From: Variovorax paradoxus EPS
GTDB lineage: Bacteria; Pseudomonadota; Gammaproteobacteria; Burkholderiales; Burkholderiaceae_C
Length of the DNA: 64,000 nt
Direction of reading: 5' to 3'
Assembly: GCF_000184745.1 (NCBI RefSeq)
Contig: NC_014931.1
Location: 930,001 to 994,000 of the forward strand
Positions 8,595 to 16,774 of this stretch are shown here, piece by piece. Positions within the stretch are counted from its first letter, which is position 1, and the number at the start of each line of letters is the position of its first letter. The notes below the pieces were generated by a model. The model saw nothing but the letters and a program-made list of their open reading frames with translations. It ran no database searches and had not been told where the DNA came from. Position numbers and translations under genes: made by a program.

Positions 8595-9236
8595 TTATTT
8601 GTTCTTCGTTGTCTCCGCGCTTTTGGCGTCGAGCGCGTCTTCGCAGGCCTTGCACGCCAGCACGCCGCGAATGACGTGCTGCGCCACCATGTTCCTGGAG
8701 ATGCCCATGCGCTCGGCGATCTCCTGGTGCGACAACCCCTCGAAACGGTTCAACACGAAAGCTTCGCGGCAGCGGGGCGGCAGCGCTTCGATGGTCGCGA
8801 CCATGGCGCGCGCGTGTTGCTCGTAGGCATAGACCTCCTCGGGCTGCGTGTGCCGCGCGGCGGTGGCTGCACCGTCGAACTCGGGCAGGGCGTCGATGTC
8901 TTCGTGGTCCCGGTGCTGGCTGCGGCGGTGCTGGTCGACCACGAGGTTGCGCGCCGTGCGATAGAGCAAGGCGCGCACGTTCGAGATGGTCTCGCCGGAT
9001 TGCCGAAGCGCGAGCACGCGGGCGTAGCTTTCCTGCGCCAGGTCGGCCGCGGCATCGCGGTCGTTCACCGTTCGGGAAAGAAAGTTCAGCAGTTCGCGGT
9101 AGTAGCGCTCGAGCACGATCAACCAAAGCCATGGGAGTGACGTGTTCCGTCGACTGTCTGGCGTGGAGATGTGGCGGCGGCTGACCTTGCGCGCATCGTA
9201 GATGGGAACCTTTCTTATTATCCGCGATGCGAGCAC
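8595..9236 (-). CDS. ECF sigma factor, FecI-like
   Basis: Sigma-70 region 2 (YYRELLNFLSRTVNDRDAAADL...VRALLYRTARNLVVD) is followed by region 4 (LPPRCREAFVLNRFEGLSHQEIAERMGIS). The frame opens at GTG 9236 (213 aa), about 40 residues longer than usual FecI proteins. A TTG at 9122 would give 175 aa and begin directly at the conserved region 2, so the true start is probably downstream of 9236. It should direct RNA polymerase to the TonB receptor promoter when signalled by the FecR-like protein. The three genes run in the order sigma, anti-sigma, receptor. A/T-rich sequence at 9205-9223 may belong to an iron-regulated promoter but is a poor Fur-box match. Confidence 0.88.
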   Translation of the reverse strand: MLASRIIRKVPIYDARKVSRRHISTPDSRRNTSLPWLWLIVLERYYRELLNFLSRTVNDRDAAADLAQESYARVLALRQSGETISNVRALLYRTARNLVVDQHRRSQHRDHEDIDALPEFDGAATAARHTQPEEVYAYEQHARAMVATIEALPPRCREAFVLNRFEGLSHQEIAERMGISRNMVAQHVIRGVLACKACEDALDAKSAETTKNK

Positions 9237-9348
9237 AGTGACCGTGCGCCGGGAGCCCGCTCGGGGAAGCGCGCCACTGCGTTCAATTGATAACCTTCCA
9301 TATTCGAAGGTTTCTTAGAGCCAAAAGTGCAAAGCTCCCGCAAAATAG

Positions 9349-9362
9349 AACGACCGTTCGTT
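9349..9362. promoter_or_regulatory. Candidate TetR autoregulatory operator
   Basis: AACGACCGTTCGTT is an inverted repeat (AACGA / TCGTT arms) 18 bp upstream of the TetR start codon. Size and location are typical for TetR operators that shut down their own transcript. Since the beta-oxidation genes follow on the same strand, this site may control the whole array. No second copy was found at 10077-10154. Confidence 0.5.
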
Positions 9363-9380
9363 TTATTCGGAGCTTTCACG

Positions 9381-10076
9381 ATGTCTGTCAATGCCGTTCC
9401 TGCCAAGCCGGCCCGCGCCGCCCAGAAAGGCCAGCAGACCAAGGCCGTGATTGTCGATGCCGCACTGGCACTGGCGGCGCAGATCGGGCTCGAAGGCCTG
9501 TCGATCGGCGCGGTGGCCGAAATCACCAAGATGAGCAAGTCGGGCGTCTTCGCCCACTTCGGTTCGCGCGAGGAACTGCAGATATCGGTGGTGCGCGAGT
9601 ATCACGCACGTTTCGAGCAGGAAGTGTTCTTTCCTGCGCTCTCGGCGCCGCGCGGCCTTCCGCGCCTTCGCGCCATGTTCGCCAACTGGATGAAGCGCAC
9701 CTCGACCGAGATCGACTCGGGCTGCATCTATATCAGTGGCGCTTCCGAATTCGACGACCGTCCCGGCCCGGTGCGCGATGCGCTGGTCGAGTCGGTCAGC
9801 ATCTGGCAGGCTGCGGTGCTGCGCGCCATCGTTCAGTCGCAGACCGAAGGGCACCTGCGCGCCGATGCCGACGACCGCCAGGTCGCGTTCGAGATCCACG
9901 GCCTCATCCTCGCGCTGCACTACGAAGCCCGCTTCCTGCAGGTGCCCGGCTCCATCGGCCGCGCCACTGTCGGCTTCAACAACATCCTTGCGCGCAGCGC
10001 CACGCCCGAAGCGCCGGCAGACCCGGCCGCTGCCGCACCGGCACCCGCCGGCCGGCGCCTCAAGCCCGTGCGCTGA
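9381..10076 (+). CDS. TetR/AcrR-family transcriptional regulator
   Basis: 231 residues. The N-terminal helix-turn-helix is at about 22-66 (LEGLSIGAVAEITKMSKSGVFAHFGSREELQ), and the C-terminal ligand domain resembles TetR_C families that bind acyl-CoA or related ligands. The C-terminus is a low-complexity Ala/Pro tail. It heads a co-directional run of acyl-CoA metabolism genes starting 78 bp downstream and has a palindrome just upstream of its ATG, so it is probably an autorepressor released by an acyl-CoA intermediate (inference). Confidence 0.9.
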   Translation: MSVNAVPAKPARAAQKGQQTKAVIVDAALALAAQIGLEGLSIGAVAEITKMSKSGVFAHFGSREELQISVVREYHARFEQEVFFPALSAPRGLPRLRAMFANWMKRTSTEIDSGCIYISGASEFDDRPGPVRDALVESVSIWQAAVLRAIVQSQTEGHLRADADDRQVAFEIHGLILALHYEARFLQVPGSIGRATVGFNNILARSATPEAPADPAAAAPAPAGRRLKPVR

Positions 10077-10154
10077 GCGCGCGGCACCGTTTTCGTTTTT
10101 TTGCTTTTCCCCTTTTTCTTTTCATCTATCTAGCTTCGACCAGGAGAGTCCCGG

Positions 10155-11951
10155 ATGCCTACCTACAACCCACCCGTGCGCGACATGCAGTTCGTGCTGC
10201 ACGAAGTGCTCAACGTCGCCGAAGAACTCAAGGCACTCCCGGCTCATGCCGAAACAGACGCCGACACCATCAATGCGGTGATCGAAGAGGCAGGCAAGTT
10301 CGCCGCCGAAGTGCCCTTTCCGCTGAACATCAGCGGCGACGAAGAAGGCTGCGTGCTCGACAAGACCACGCACGAGGTCAAGACGCCCAAGGGCTTCAAG
10401 GACGCCTACGCCAAGTACGTCGAAGGCGGATGGCCGGCGCTCTCGTGCGACCCGGCCTTCGGAGGCCAGGGCCTGCCGTTCGTGGTGAACCAGTGCCTGT
10501 TCGAAATGCTCAACAGCGCCAACCAGGCCTGGACCATGTACCCCGGCCTCTCGCACGGCGCGTACGAAGCGCTCAAGGCGCATGGCACCGAAGAACAGAA
10601 GAAGACCTACCTGCCCAAGCTCACGAGCGGCGAATGGACCGGCACCATGTGCCTGACCGAACCCCATTGCGGCACCGACCTGGGCCTCCTGCGCACCAAG
10701 GCCGAGCCGCAACCCGACGGCACCTACCGCATCACCGGCAGCAAGATCTTCATCTCGGCCGGCGAGCACGACATGACGGACAACATCATTCACCTGGTGC
10801 TGGCCCGCCTGCCGGACGCGCCCAAGGGCAGCAAGGGCATCAGCCTGTTCGTGGTGCCGAAGTTCAAGGTGAAGGCCGACGGCTCGCTCGGCGAGCGCAA
10901 CCCGATCTTCTGCGCGGGTCTGGAGCACAAGATGGGCATCCACGGCAACGCCACCGCACAGATCGTGATCGAAGGCGCCACCGGCACGCTGGTGGGCGAG
11001 CCCAACAAGGGCCTGGCCGCGATGTTCGTGATGATGAACGCTGCGCGCCTGGGCGTGGGCAACCAGTCGCTGGGCCTGACCGAAGTGGCTTATCAAAACG
11101 CGTTGGCCTACGCCAAGGACCGCATCCAGATGCGCTCGCTCTCGGGCGTGAAGGCCAAGGACAAGGAAGCCGATCCGATCATCGTGCACCCCGACGTGCG
11201 CAAGATGCTGCTCACGGCCAAGGCGTATGCCGAAGGCGGCCGCGCGCTGCAGATCTTCTGCACGCTGCTGCTCGACAAGGAGCACAACCATCCTGATGAA
11301 AAGGTGCGCAAGGACTCGGGCGAACTGGTCGCGCTGCTCACGCCCATCGTCAAGGCCTTCATCACCGACAACGGCCACATCGCGACGAACTCGTGCATGC
11401 AGGTGTTCGGCGGGCACGGCTTCATCAAGGAATGGGGCATGGAGCAGTTCGTGCGCGACAACCGCATCAACATGATCTACGAGGGCACCAACACGATCCA
11501 GTCGCTGGACCTCTTGGGCCGCAAGGTGCTGGGCAACAACGGCGCATCGCTCAAGAAGTTCGGCAAGCTCGTTGCGAGGCTGGTGGAAGAAGAGGGCGTG
11601 AACGAGAAGATGGCCGAGTTCATCAACCCGATCGCGATGCTGGGCGACCAGCTCACCAAGTTCACGACCGAGATCGGTTTCAAGGGCTTCCAGAACCCCG
11701 ACGAAGTCGGCGCCGCCGCGGTGGATTACCTGCGCGTGGCCGGCCACTTCGTGTTCGGCTACCTGTTCGCCCGCATGGCGCAGGTCGCGCTGCACGAAAT
11801 CGCAGCGGGCAACACCGATCCGTTCTATGTCGCCAAGCTGCAGACCGCGCGCTTCTACTTCGCCAAGCTGTTCCCCGAGACCGCGACGCTGATGCGCACC
11901 GCGCGCGCCGGCAGCAAGGTGTTGATGGACACCGACGCAGCGCTGGCCTGA
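10155..11951 (+). CDS. Acyl-CoA dehydrogenase, long (about 600 aa) form
   Basis: 598 residues, the size of the extended acyl-CoA dehydrogenases (DmdC/AcdB-like) that carry an extra C-terminal helical domain. FAD and substrate segments are visible (TGTMCLTEPHCGTDLG, GSKIFISAGEHD). The catalytic base is in MIYEGTNTIQ (E443), followed by the extra domain from about residue 470. It introduces the alpha,beta double bond and passes electrons to ETF. ATG 10155 has a CAGGAGAG ribosome site. First enzyme of the TetR-led beta-oxidation array; chain-length specificity cannot be read from sequence. Confidence 0.92.
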   Translation: MPTYNPPVRDMQFVLHEVLNVAEELKALPAHAETDADTINAVIEEAGKFAAEVPFPLNISGDEEGCVLDKTTHEVKTPKGFKDAYAKYVEGGWPALSCDPAFGGQGLPFVVNQCLFEMLNSANQAWTMYPGLSHGAYEALKAHGTEEQKKTYLPKLTSGEWTGTMCLTEPHCGTDLGLLRTKAEPQPDGTYRITGSKIFISAGEHDMTDNIIHLVLARLPDAPKGSKGISLFVVPKFKVKADGSLGERNPIFCAGLEHKMGIHGNATAQIVIEGATGTLVGEPNKGLAAMFVMMNAARLGVGNQSLGLTEVAYQNALAYAKDRIQMRSLSGVKAKDKEADPIIVHPDVRKMLLTAKAYAEGGRALQIFCTLLLDKEHNHPDEKVRKDSGELVALLTPIVKAFITDNGHIATNSCMQVFGGHGFIKEWGMEQFVRDNRINMIYEGTNTIQSLDLLGRKVLGNNGASLKKFGKLVARLVEEEGVNEKMAEFINPIAMLGDQLTKFTTEIGFKGFQNPDEVGAAAVDYLRVAGHFVFGYLFARMAQVALHEIAAGNTDPFYVAKLQTARFYFAKLFPETATLMRTARAGSKVLMDTDAALA

Positions 11952-11991
11952 AGCCACTGTCTTTCCTCATCGTCCAAACCGGGAGCCGCTC

Positions 11992-12426
11992 ATGAAATCG
12001 ATCGTTGCAGCCATCGTCCTCGCCGCCACCGCCGTCACGGCCATGGCCCAGAGCACCCCCGTGGGGCTCTGGCGCAACGCCGACGACAAGACCGGCGAGG
12101 TCAAGGCCGAGATCCGCATCGCCGAGACCAACGGCGCGCTCAGCGGCCGCATCGAGAAGTCGCTGAAGAAGGACACCAAGCCCGATGCGACCTGCGACGA
12201 GTGCAGCGACGACCGCAAGGGCAAGCCCATCACGGGCCTGGAGATCATCCGCGGCGGCAAGAAGGCCGAGGGCAAGGACGTTTGGGAAGGCGGCAAGATC
12301 CTCGACCCCGAGAACGGCAAGGAATACCGCGCGAGTTTCACGCCGATCGACGGCGGCAAGAAGCTCGAAGTGCGCGGCTACCTCGGCCCCTTCTGGCGCA
12401 CCCAAACCTGGACGCGCGCGCAATAA
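11992..12426 (+). CDS. Secreted DUF2147 protein
   Basis: 144 residues. A signal peptide (MKSIVAAIVLAATAVTAMAQ) is followed by a small beta-rich DUF2147 domain: the opening GLWRNADDKTGEVKAEIRI, a Cys pair in ATCDECSDD, and the closing RGYLGPFWRTQTWTR. The function of this family is not established; members are often found near acyl-CoA genes in Burkholderiales. It lies 40 bp after the acyl-CoA dehydrogenase with a GGGAG ribosome site and is presumably co-transcribed. The two Cys residues could form a disulfide in the periplasm. Confidence 0.85.
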   Translation: MKSIVAAIVLAATAVTAMAQSTPVGLWRNADDKTGEVKAEIRIAETNGALSGRIEKSLKKDTKPDATCDECSDDRKGKPITGLEIIRGGKKAEGKDVWEGGKILDPENGKEYRASFTPIDGGKKLEVRGYLGPFWRTQTWTRAQ

Positions 12427-12433
12427 CCCCAAC

Positions 12434-12502
12434 CCGTTCGCCCTGTGCTTGTTGAAGGGCAGTTCAGAGCGTGCAAGGCTTCGACAAGCTCAGCCCGAAC
12501 GG
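12434..12502. repeat. REP-like palindromic repeat, copy A
   Basis: An imperfect inverted repeat: CCGTTCGCCCTGTGCTTGT on the left and the complementary TTCGACAAGCTCAGCCCG plus AACGG on the right, with a short spacer. The same arms recur at 22066-22182 and 55738-55808, so this is a dispersed family. It fills the gap between the DUF2147 gene and the HADH-ECH gene. It may act as a transcript-stabilising hairpin or partial terminator. Confidence 0.8.
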
Positions 12503-12524
12503 TTGTTAGACAACGAGTAACTCA

Positions 12525-14930
12525 ATGACAAATCCCCGATTTCAAGTGAAGAAGGTCGCCGTGCTCGGCGCCGGCGTGATGGGCGCGCAGATTGCGGCCC
12601 ACCTCGTCAACGTGCGCGTGCCTGTCGTGCTGTTCGACCTGGCCGCGAAAGAAGGCCCGAAGAACAGCATCGTCACGCGCGCCATCGACAACCTCAAGAA
12701 GCTCAAGCCCGCGCCGCTCGGCGATGTGGCCGATGCGGGGTTGATCGAGCAGGCGAACTATGACGACGACCTCGCCAAGCTCGGCGAGTGCGATCTCATC
12801 ATCGAAGCCATTGCCGAGCGCATGGACTGGAAACTCGATCTCTACAAGAAGATCGCGCCGCACGTGGCCAAGCATTCGATCCTGGCCTCTAACACCTCGG
12901 GCCTGTCGATCACCAAGCTGAGCGAGGCATTGCCTGAAGCGTTGAAGCCGCGCTTCTGCGGCATTCACTTCTTCAACCCGCCGCGCTACATGTTCCTGGT
13001 GGAGCTGATCAATACGCCCACCACGCAACCCCAGGTGCTCGACGACCTCGAGGCCTTCGTCACCAGCACGCTCGGCAAGGGCGTGGTGCGTGCGCACGAC
13101 ACGCCCAACTTCATCGCCAACCGCGTCGGCATCGCCGGCATGCTGGCCACGCTGAAGGAAGTCGAGAAGTTCGGTTTGACGCCGGACGTGGTGGACGACC
13201 TCACCGGCAAGAAACTGGGCCGCGCGAGCTCGGGCACCTTCCGCACCGCCGACGTGGTGGGCCTGGACACGATGGCCCACGTCGTGAAGACGCTGCAGGA
13301 CAACCTGAACGCCGAGAGCGATCCGTTCTACGCCAACTTCGCGACGCCACCGGTGCTCGCGAAGCTGCTGGAACTGGGCAACCTGGGCCAGAAGACCAAG
13401 GCCGGTTTCTTCAAGAAGGTCGGCCGCGACATCCTGCGATTCGACCTCCAGAGCGGCGAATACGTGCCCGCCGGCGCGAAGGCCGACGAGGTGTACGGCC
13501 GCATGCTCAAGAAGCCTGCGGGCGAGCGCCTGAAGCTCCTGCGCGAGAGCGAAGGGCCGCAGGGCCAGTTCCTCTGGGCGATCCTGCGCGACGGTTTCCA
13601 CTACGCCGCGGTGCACCTGGCCGACATCGCCGAGAGCGCGCGCGACATCGACTTCGCGATGCGCTGGGGCTTCGGCATGAAGCAGGGCCCGTTCGAACTC
13701 TGGCAGGAAGCCGGCTGGGCGCAAGTCGCCAAGTGGATTCAGGAAGACATCGATGCCGGCAAGGCGCTGAGCACCGCGCCGCTGCCCAAGTGGGTGTTCG
13801 AAGGCGCCGTGGCCAAGGCCGGCGGCGTGCACACGCCTGAAGGCTCGTGGAGCGCATCGCAGGGCCAGTTCGTGCCGCAGCGCAAGCTGCCGGTGCACGA
13901 CCGCCAGTTGTTCCCCGAGAGCGTGCTTGGCGCGAATGCCGCGGATGCGAACACCGCGGGCACGACCATCAGCGACGAAGGCGACGTGCGCGTGTGGACG
14001 CTGGACGGCGAAGTGCTCATCGCGAGCATCCATTCGAAGATGCACGCCATCAGCCCCGATGTGGCCGAAGCGCTGGGCGCCGCGGTCGAGCTGGCAGAGG
14101 CTGAATACAAGGGCCTGGTGATCTGGTCGCCCGACGAGATGTTCTCGGTCGGCGCCGACCTGCAAGCGATGCTGCCGGCGTTCGTGGTCGCAGGCATCGG
14201 TGCAGTCGAAGGCGCCGAAGAAGAGCTGCAGAACGTGATGCTCAAGATCCGCTATGCGAGCGTCCCGGTTGTCTCGGCCGTGCGCGGCATGGCGCTGGGC
14301 GGCGGTTGCGAACTGGCCGTGTACTCGGCCAAGCGCGTGGCCGCGATGGAAAGCTACATCGGCCTGGTCGAAGTGGGCGTGGGCCTGATTCCCGGCGCGG
14401 GCGGCCTGACCTACATCGCACGCCGTGCGGCAGAGAACGCATCGGCCTCGACGGGCACCGATCTGCTGCCATTCCTCACCGAAGGCTTCACCGCCGCTGC
14501 TATGGCGAAGGTCGGCACGGGCGCGCTCGATTCGAAGAAGCTCGGCTATCTGCTCGACAGCGACGTGATCGTGCCGAACAAGGACGAACTGCTCTACGTC
14601 GCACTGCAGCAGGCCAAGGCGATGTCCGACGCCGGCTACCGCGCACCGCTGCGCCGCACCTTCCGCGTGGCGGGCCGCAGCGGCGCCGCGACGATCAAGG
14701 GCCAGTTGGTGAACATGCGCGACGGCGGCTTCATCAGCGCGCACGACTTCCACATCGCCAGCCTGATCGCCAACGTGGTCACGGGCGGCGACGTGGACGC
14801 GGGTTCGCTCGTGACCGAGGAATACCTGATGACGCTGGAGCGCAAGGCGTTCTGCTCGCTCATCGTGCACCCCAAGACGCAGGAGCGGATCATGGGGATG
14901 TTGAGCACGGGGAAGCCGGTGCGTAACTGA
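12525..14930 (+). CDS. 3-hydroxyacyl-CoA dehydrogenase / enoyl-CoA hydratase fusion (FadN-like, HADH first)
   Basis: 801 residues with reversed order relative to FadB. The N-terminal NAD-binding HADH domain has VAVLGAGVMGAQ (G15, G17, G20). The catalytic His is in CGIHFFNPPRYM (H148), and a second HADH_C half follows. The C-terminal enoyl-CoA hydratase/isomerase domain spans about 480-720 (VPVVSAVRGMALGGGCEL, GLIPGAGGLTY). It hydrates enoyl-CoA and oxidises the 3-hydroxyacyl-CoA to 3-ketoacyl-CoA. The thiolase partner is two genes downstream, interrupted by the DUF559 unit. This domain order is the FadN type rather than the FadB type seen at 60267. Confidence 0.92.
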   Translation: MTNPRFQVKKVAVLGAGVMGAQIAAHLVNVRVPVVLFDLAAKEGPKNSIVTRAIDNLKKLKPAPLGDVADAGLIEQANYDDDLAKLGECDLIIEAIAERMDWKLDLYKKIAPHVAKHSILASNTSGLSITKLSEALPEALKPRFCGIHFFNPPRYMFLVELINTPTTQPQVLDDLEAFVTSTLGKGVVRAHDTPNFIANRVGIAGMLATLKEVEKFGLTPDVVDDLTGKKLGRASSGTFRTADVVGLDTMAHVVKTLQDNLNAESDPFYANFATPPVLAKLLELGNLGQKTKAGFFKKVGRDILRFDLQSGEYVPAGAKADEVYGRMLKKPAGERLKLLRESEGPQGQFLWAILRDGFHYAAVHLADIAESARDIDFAMRWGFGMKQGPFELWQEAGWAQVAKWIQEDIDAGKALSTAPLPKWVFEGAVAKAGGVHTPEGSWSASQGQFVPQRKLPVHDRQLFPESVLGANAADANTAGTTISDEGDVRVWTLDGEVLIASIHSKMHAISPDVAEALGAAVELAEAEYKGLVIWSPDEMFSVGADLQAMLPAFVVAGIGAVEGAEEELQNVMLKIRYASVPVVSAVRGMALGGGCELAVYSAKRVAAMESYIGLVEVGVGLIPGAGGLTYIARRAAENASASTGTDLLPFLTEGFTAAAMAKVGTGALDSKKLGYLLDSDVIVPNKDELLYVALQQAKAMSDAGYRAPLRRTFRVAGRSGAATIKGQLVNMRDGGFISAHDFHIASLIANVVTGGDVDAGSLVTEEYLMTLERKAFCSLIVHPKTQERIMGMLSTGKPVRN

Positions 14931-14947
14931 CGCGGGTATTCCTCTTC

Positions 14948-14983
14948 CTCCTTCCCCTTCCGGGGGAAGGCCGGGATGGGGGC
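14948..14983 (+). repeat. 36-bp REP-like repeat (palindrome plus G-rich tail), left flank of the DUF559 gene
   Basis: A short palindrome, CCTTCCCC-TTC-CGGGGGAAGG, is followed by an asymmetric tail CCGGGATGGGGGC. A near-identical copy lies in inverted orientation at 15357-15392, on the other side of the DUF559 gene. Two more form an inverted pair at 25492-25593. Begins 17 bp after the HADH-ECH stop. Confidence 0.85.
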
Positions 14984-14999
14984 TTTCCAACCAAGCACG

Positions 15000-15419
15000 A
15001 TGCGAAACCAGTCCACCCCCAACGCCCGCGCGAACGCACAAGTGCTTCGCCGCGAGATGACCGACTCGGAGCGAAAGCTCTGGAGCGGACTGCGTGCGGA
15101 GCAGTTGGGCGTGAAGTTCCGTCGCCAGCACCCGCTGGGCAACTACATCGCAGATTTCGCATGCTTGGCACCGAGACTGATCGTCGAACTCGATGGCTCG
15201 CAGCATCAGGCGCAGCAAGGCTGCGACACACGACGTGACGAATTCTTCCGCGCACAGGGCTTCGATGTGTTGCGTTTCGCATCGAACGATCCGTTCACCA
15301 ATCTTGATGGGGTTCGTCAGGCCATTGCCAATCGGCTTGTCGAATTGACGCCGTCGGCCCCCATCCCAGCCTTCCCCCGGAGGGGGAAGGAGCAAGAAAA
15401 TCCAGGAGCTTCTTCATGA
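15000..15419 (+). CDS. DUF559 (Vsr-like) endonuclease-fold protein
   Basis: 139 residues from ATG 15000; an ATG at 14976 lies inside the left repeat and is less likely. Recognisable DUF559 core: TDSERKLWSGLRAEQLGVKF, RRQHPLGNYIADFACL, LIVELDGSQH, FFRAQGFDVLRF. The D-x-F and E-x-D-G-x-x-H pattern is that of the PD-(D/E)XK / very-short-patch-repair fold, so a DNA nuclease or nickase is likely (family inference). The last 20 or so codons (PSAPIPAFPRRGKE) are encoded by the right inverted repeat. The TGA overlaps the thiolase start (15416). No good ribosome site is visible. It is out of place in a beta-oxidation operon and looks like an inserted unit. Confidence 0.8.
   Translation: MRNQSTPNARANAQVLRREMTDSERKLWSGLRAEQLGVKFRRQHPLGNYIADFACLAPRLIVELDGSQHQAQQGCDTRRDEFFRAQGFDVLRFASNDPFTNLDGVRQAIANRLVELTPSAPIPAFPRRGKEQENPGASS
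15357..15392 (-). repeat. 36-bp REP-like repeat, right flank of the DUF559 gene (inverted copy)
   Basis: The reverse complement matches the left copy at nearly all positions (palindrome CCTTCCCCC-TCC-GGGGGAAGG plus tail CTGGGATGGGGGC). It lies within the 3' coding end of the DUF559 gene and stops 11 bp before the AGGAG ribosome site (15404-15408) of the thiolase. Confidence 0.85.
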
Positions 15420-16618
15420 GCAGCAAACAAATCCAAGACGCCTACATCGTCTCCGCCACCCGCACCCCCATCGGCAAATCGCACCGCGGCTACTTACGCA
15501 ACTACCGTCCCGACGACCTTCTCGCGACCACGCTGAAGGCGGCGCTCGCCGCCGTGCCGGGCCTCGACCCGAAGGCCATCGAAGACATCATCTGCGGCTG
15601 CGCCATTCCCGAATCGCAGCAGGGCCTGAACGTCGCGCGCATCGGCGCGGTGCTCGCGGGCCTGCCGACGAGCATCGGCGGCATCACCGTCAACCGCTTC
15701 TGCGCCTCGGGTCTCTCGGCGGTGCAGATGGCTGCGGACCGCATCCGCGTCGGCGAGGCGGACGTGATGATCGCGGCTGGCGTCGAAAGCATGAGCATGG
15801 TGCCGATGATGGGCAATTCGCCGTCGCTGTCGCCTTCCATCTTCGAGCGCGAAGGCGACGTGGGCATCGCCTACGGCATGGGCCTCACGGCCGAGAAGGT
15901 CGCGCAGCAGTGGAAGGTGAGCCGCGAGGCGCAGGACGCGTTCGCGCTCGCCTCGCACCAGAAGGCACTGGCCGCGCAGAAGGCCGGCAAGTTCGCGGAC
16001 GAGATCACGCCCATCGAAGTGACCGACCGCGCGCCGAACCTGGAGACCGGCGAGTCGATTGCCAAGACCCGCACCGTGAACCTCGACGAAGGCGCACGCC
16101 CCGACACCAGCATCGAAGGCCTCGCCAAGCTGCGCACAGTGTTCGCCGCGCGCGGCACCGTGACGGCCGGCAACAGCTCGCAGACCTCCGACGGCGCGGG
16201 CGCTCTGATCCTCGCGAGCGAGAAGGCGGTGAAGCAATACGGCCTCACGCCGCTCGCACGCTTCGTGAGCTTCGCAAGCAAGGGCGTGCCGCCGCACATC
16301 ATGGGCATCGGCCCGATCGAGGCCATTCCCGCCGCGCTGCGCTATGCGGGCCTGAAGCACGAGGACATCGACTGGTTCGAACTCAACGAAGCCTTTGCCG
16401 CGCAATCGCTCGCGGTGATCAACACGCTGGGGCTCGATCCGTCGAAGGTGAATCCAATGGGCGGCGCGATTGCACTGGGCCATCCGCTCGGCGCGACCGG
16501 CGCGATTCGCGCGGCGACCGTGGTGCACGCGCTGCGCCGCGAGAACCTGAAGTACGGCATGGTCACGATGTGCGTGGGCATGGGCCAAGGCGCTGCAGGC
16601 ATCTTCGAACGCGTCTAG
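15416..16618 (+). CDS. Acetyl-CoA C-acyltransferase (thiolase, FadA-like)
   Basis: 400 residues with all thiolase signatures: the acyl-accepting Cys in [10 protein letters not shown] (C96), the NEAFA motif (FELNEAFAAQSL), the His motif GHPLGATGA and the C-terminal base in MCVGMGQGAAG. It cleaves 3-ketoacyl-CoA with CoA to release acetyl-CoA, completing the cycle begun by the upstream dehydrogenase and HADH-ECH proteins. The ribosome site AGGAG sits 7 bp before the ATG. The start codon overlaps the DUF559 stop, so translation may now be coupled to that inserted gene. Confidence 0.94.
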   Translation: MSSKQIQDAYIVSATRTPIGKSHRGYLRNYRPDDLLATTLKAALAAVPGLDPKAIEDIICGCAIPESQQGLNVARIGAVLAGLPTSIGGITVNRFCASGLSAVQMAADRIRVGEADVMIAAGVESMSMVPMMGNSPSLSPSIFEREGDVGIAYGMGLTAEKVAQQWKVSREAQDAFALASHQKALAAQKAGKFADEITPIEVTDRAPNLETGESIAKTRTVNLDEGARPDTSIEGLAKLRTVFAARGTVTAGNSSQTSDGAGALILASEKAVKQYGLTPLARFVSFASKGVPPHIMGIGPIEAIPAALRYAGLKHEDIDWFELNEAFAAQSLAVINTLGLDPSKVNPMGGAIALGHPLGATGAIRAATVVHALRRENLKYGMVTMCVGMGQGAAGIFERV

Positions 16619-16640
16619 CGGCTGCTGCGCGGGCGATCTG

Positions 16641-16719
16641 CGGCATTGCGAGGCCCGTCGGGAAATCCTCACGACCTTCAGGTCGCTCCGGTTTCCCGCC
16701 ACCCGCGCCTCGCATCTCA
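16641..16719. repeat. Imperfect long inverted repeat downstream of the thiolase
   Basis: The spacer between thiolase and hydrolase can fold into a long interrupted hairpin. The inner palindrome CGACCTTCAGGTCG (about 16672-16685) is flanked by CGGGAAA/TTTCCCG and TGCGAGGC/GCCTCGCA arms. There is no T-run, so it is not a standard terminator. No second copy was seen in the window. Confidence 0.45.
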
Positions 16720-16774
16720 TCCCGCTCGCTACGCCGCGGGCCGGTGGTCGATCAACGAAGAAAGAGGCAAACGC

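Noticed and set aside
9205..9223. Possible Fur box before the sigma factor gene
   Set aside because: Only the first six bases match the Fur consensus on the minus strand; the second half does not form the expected inverted repeat.
12522..15395. Very long open frame on the minus strand opposite the HADH-ECH gene
   Set aside because: It is antisense to a gene with clear family motifs, and its translation is rich in His/Arg/Ala with no domain. Such frames are common in GC-rich DNA.
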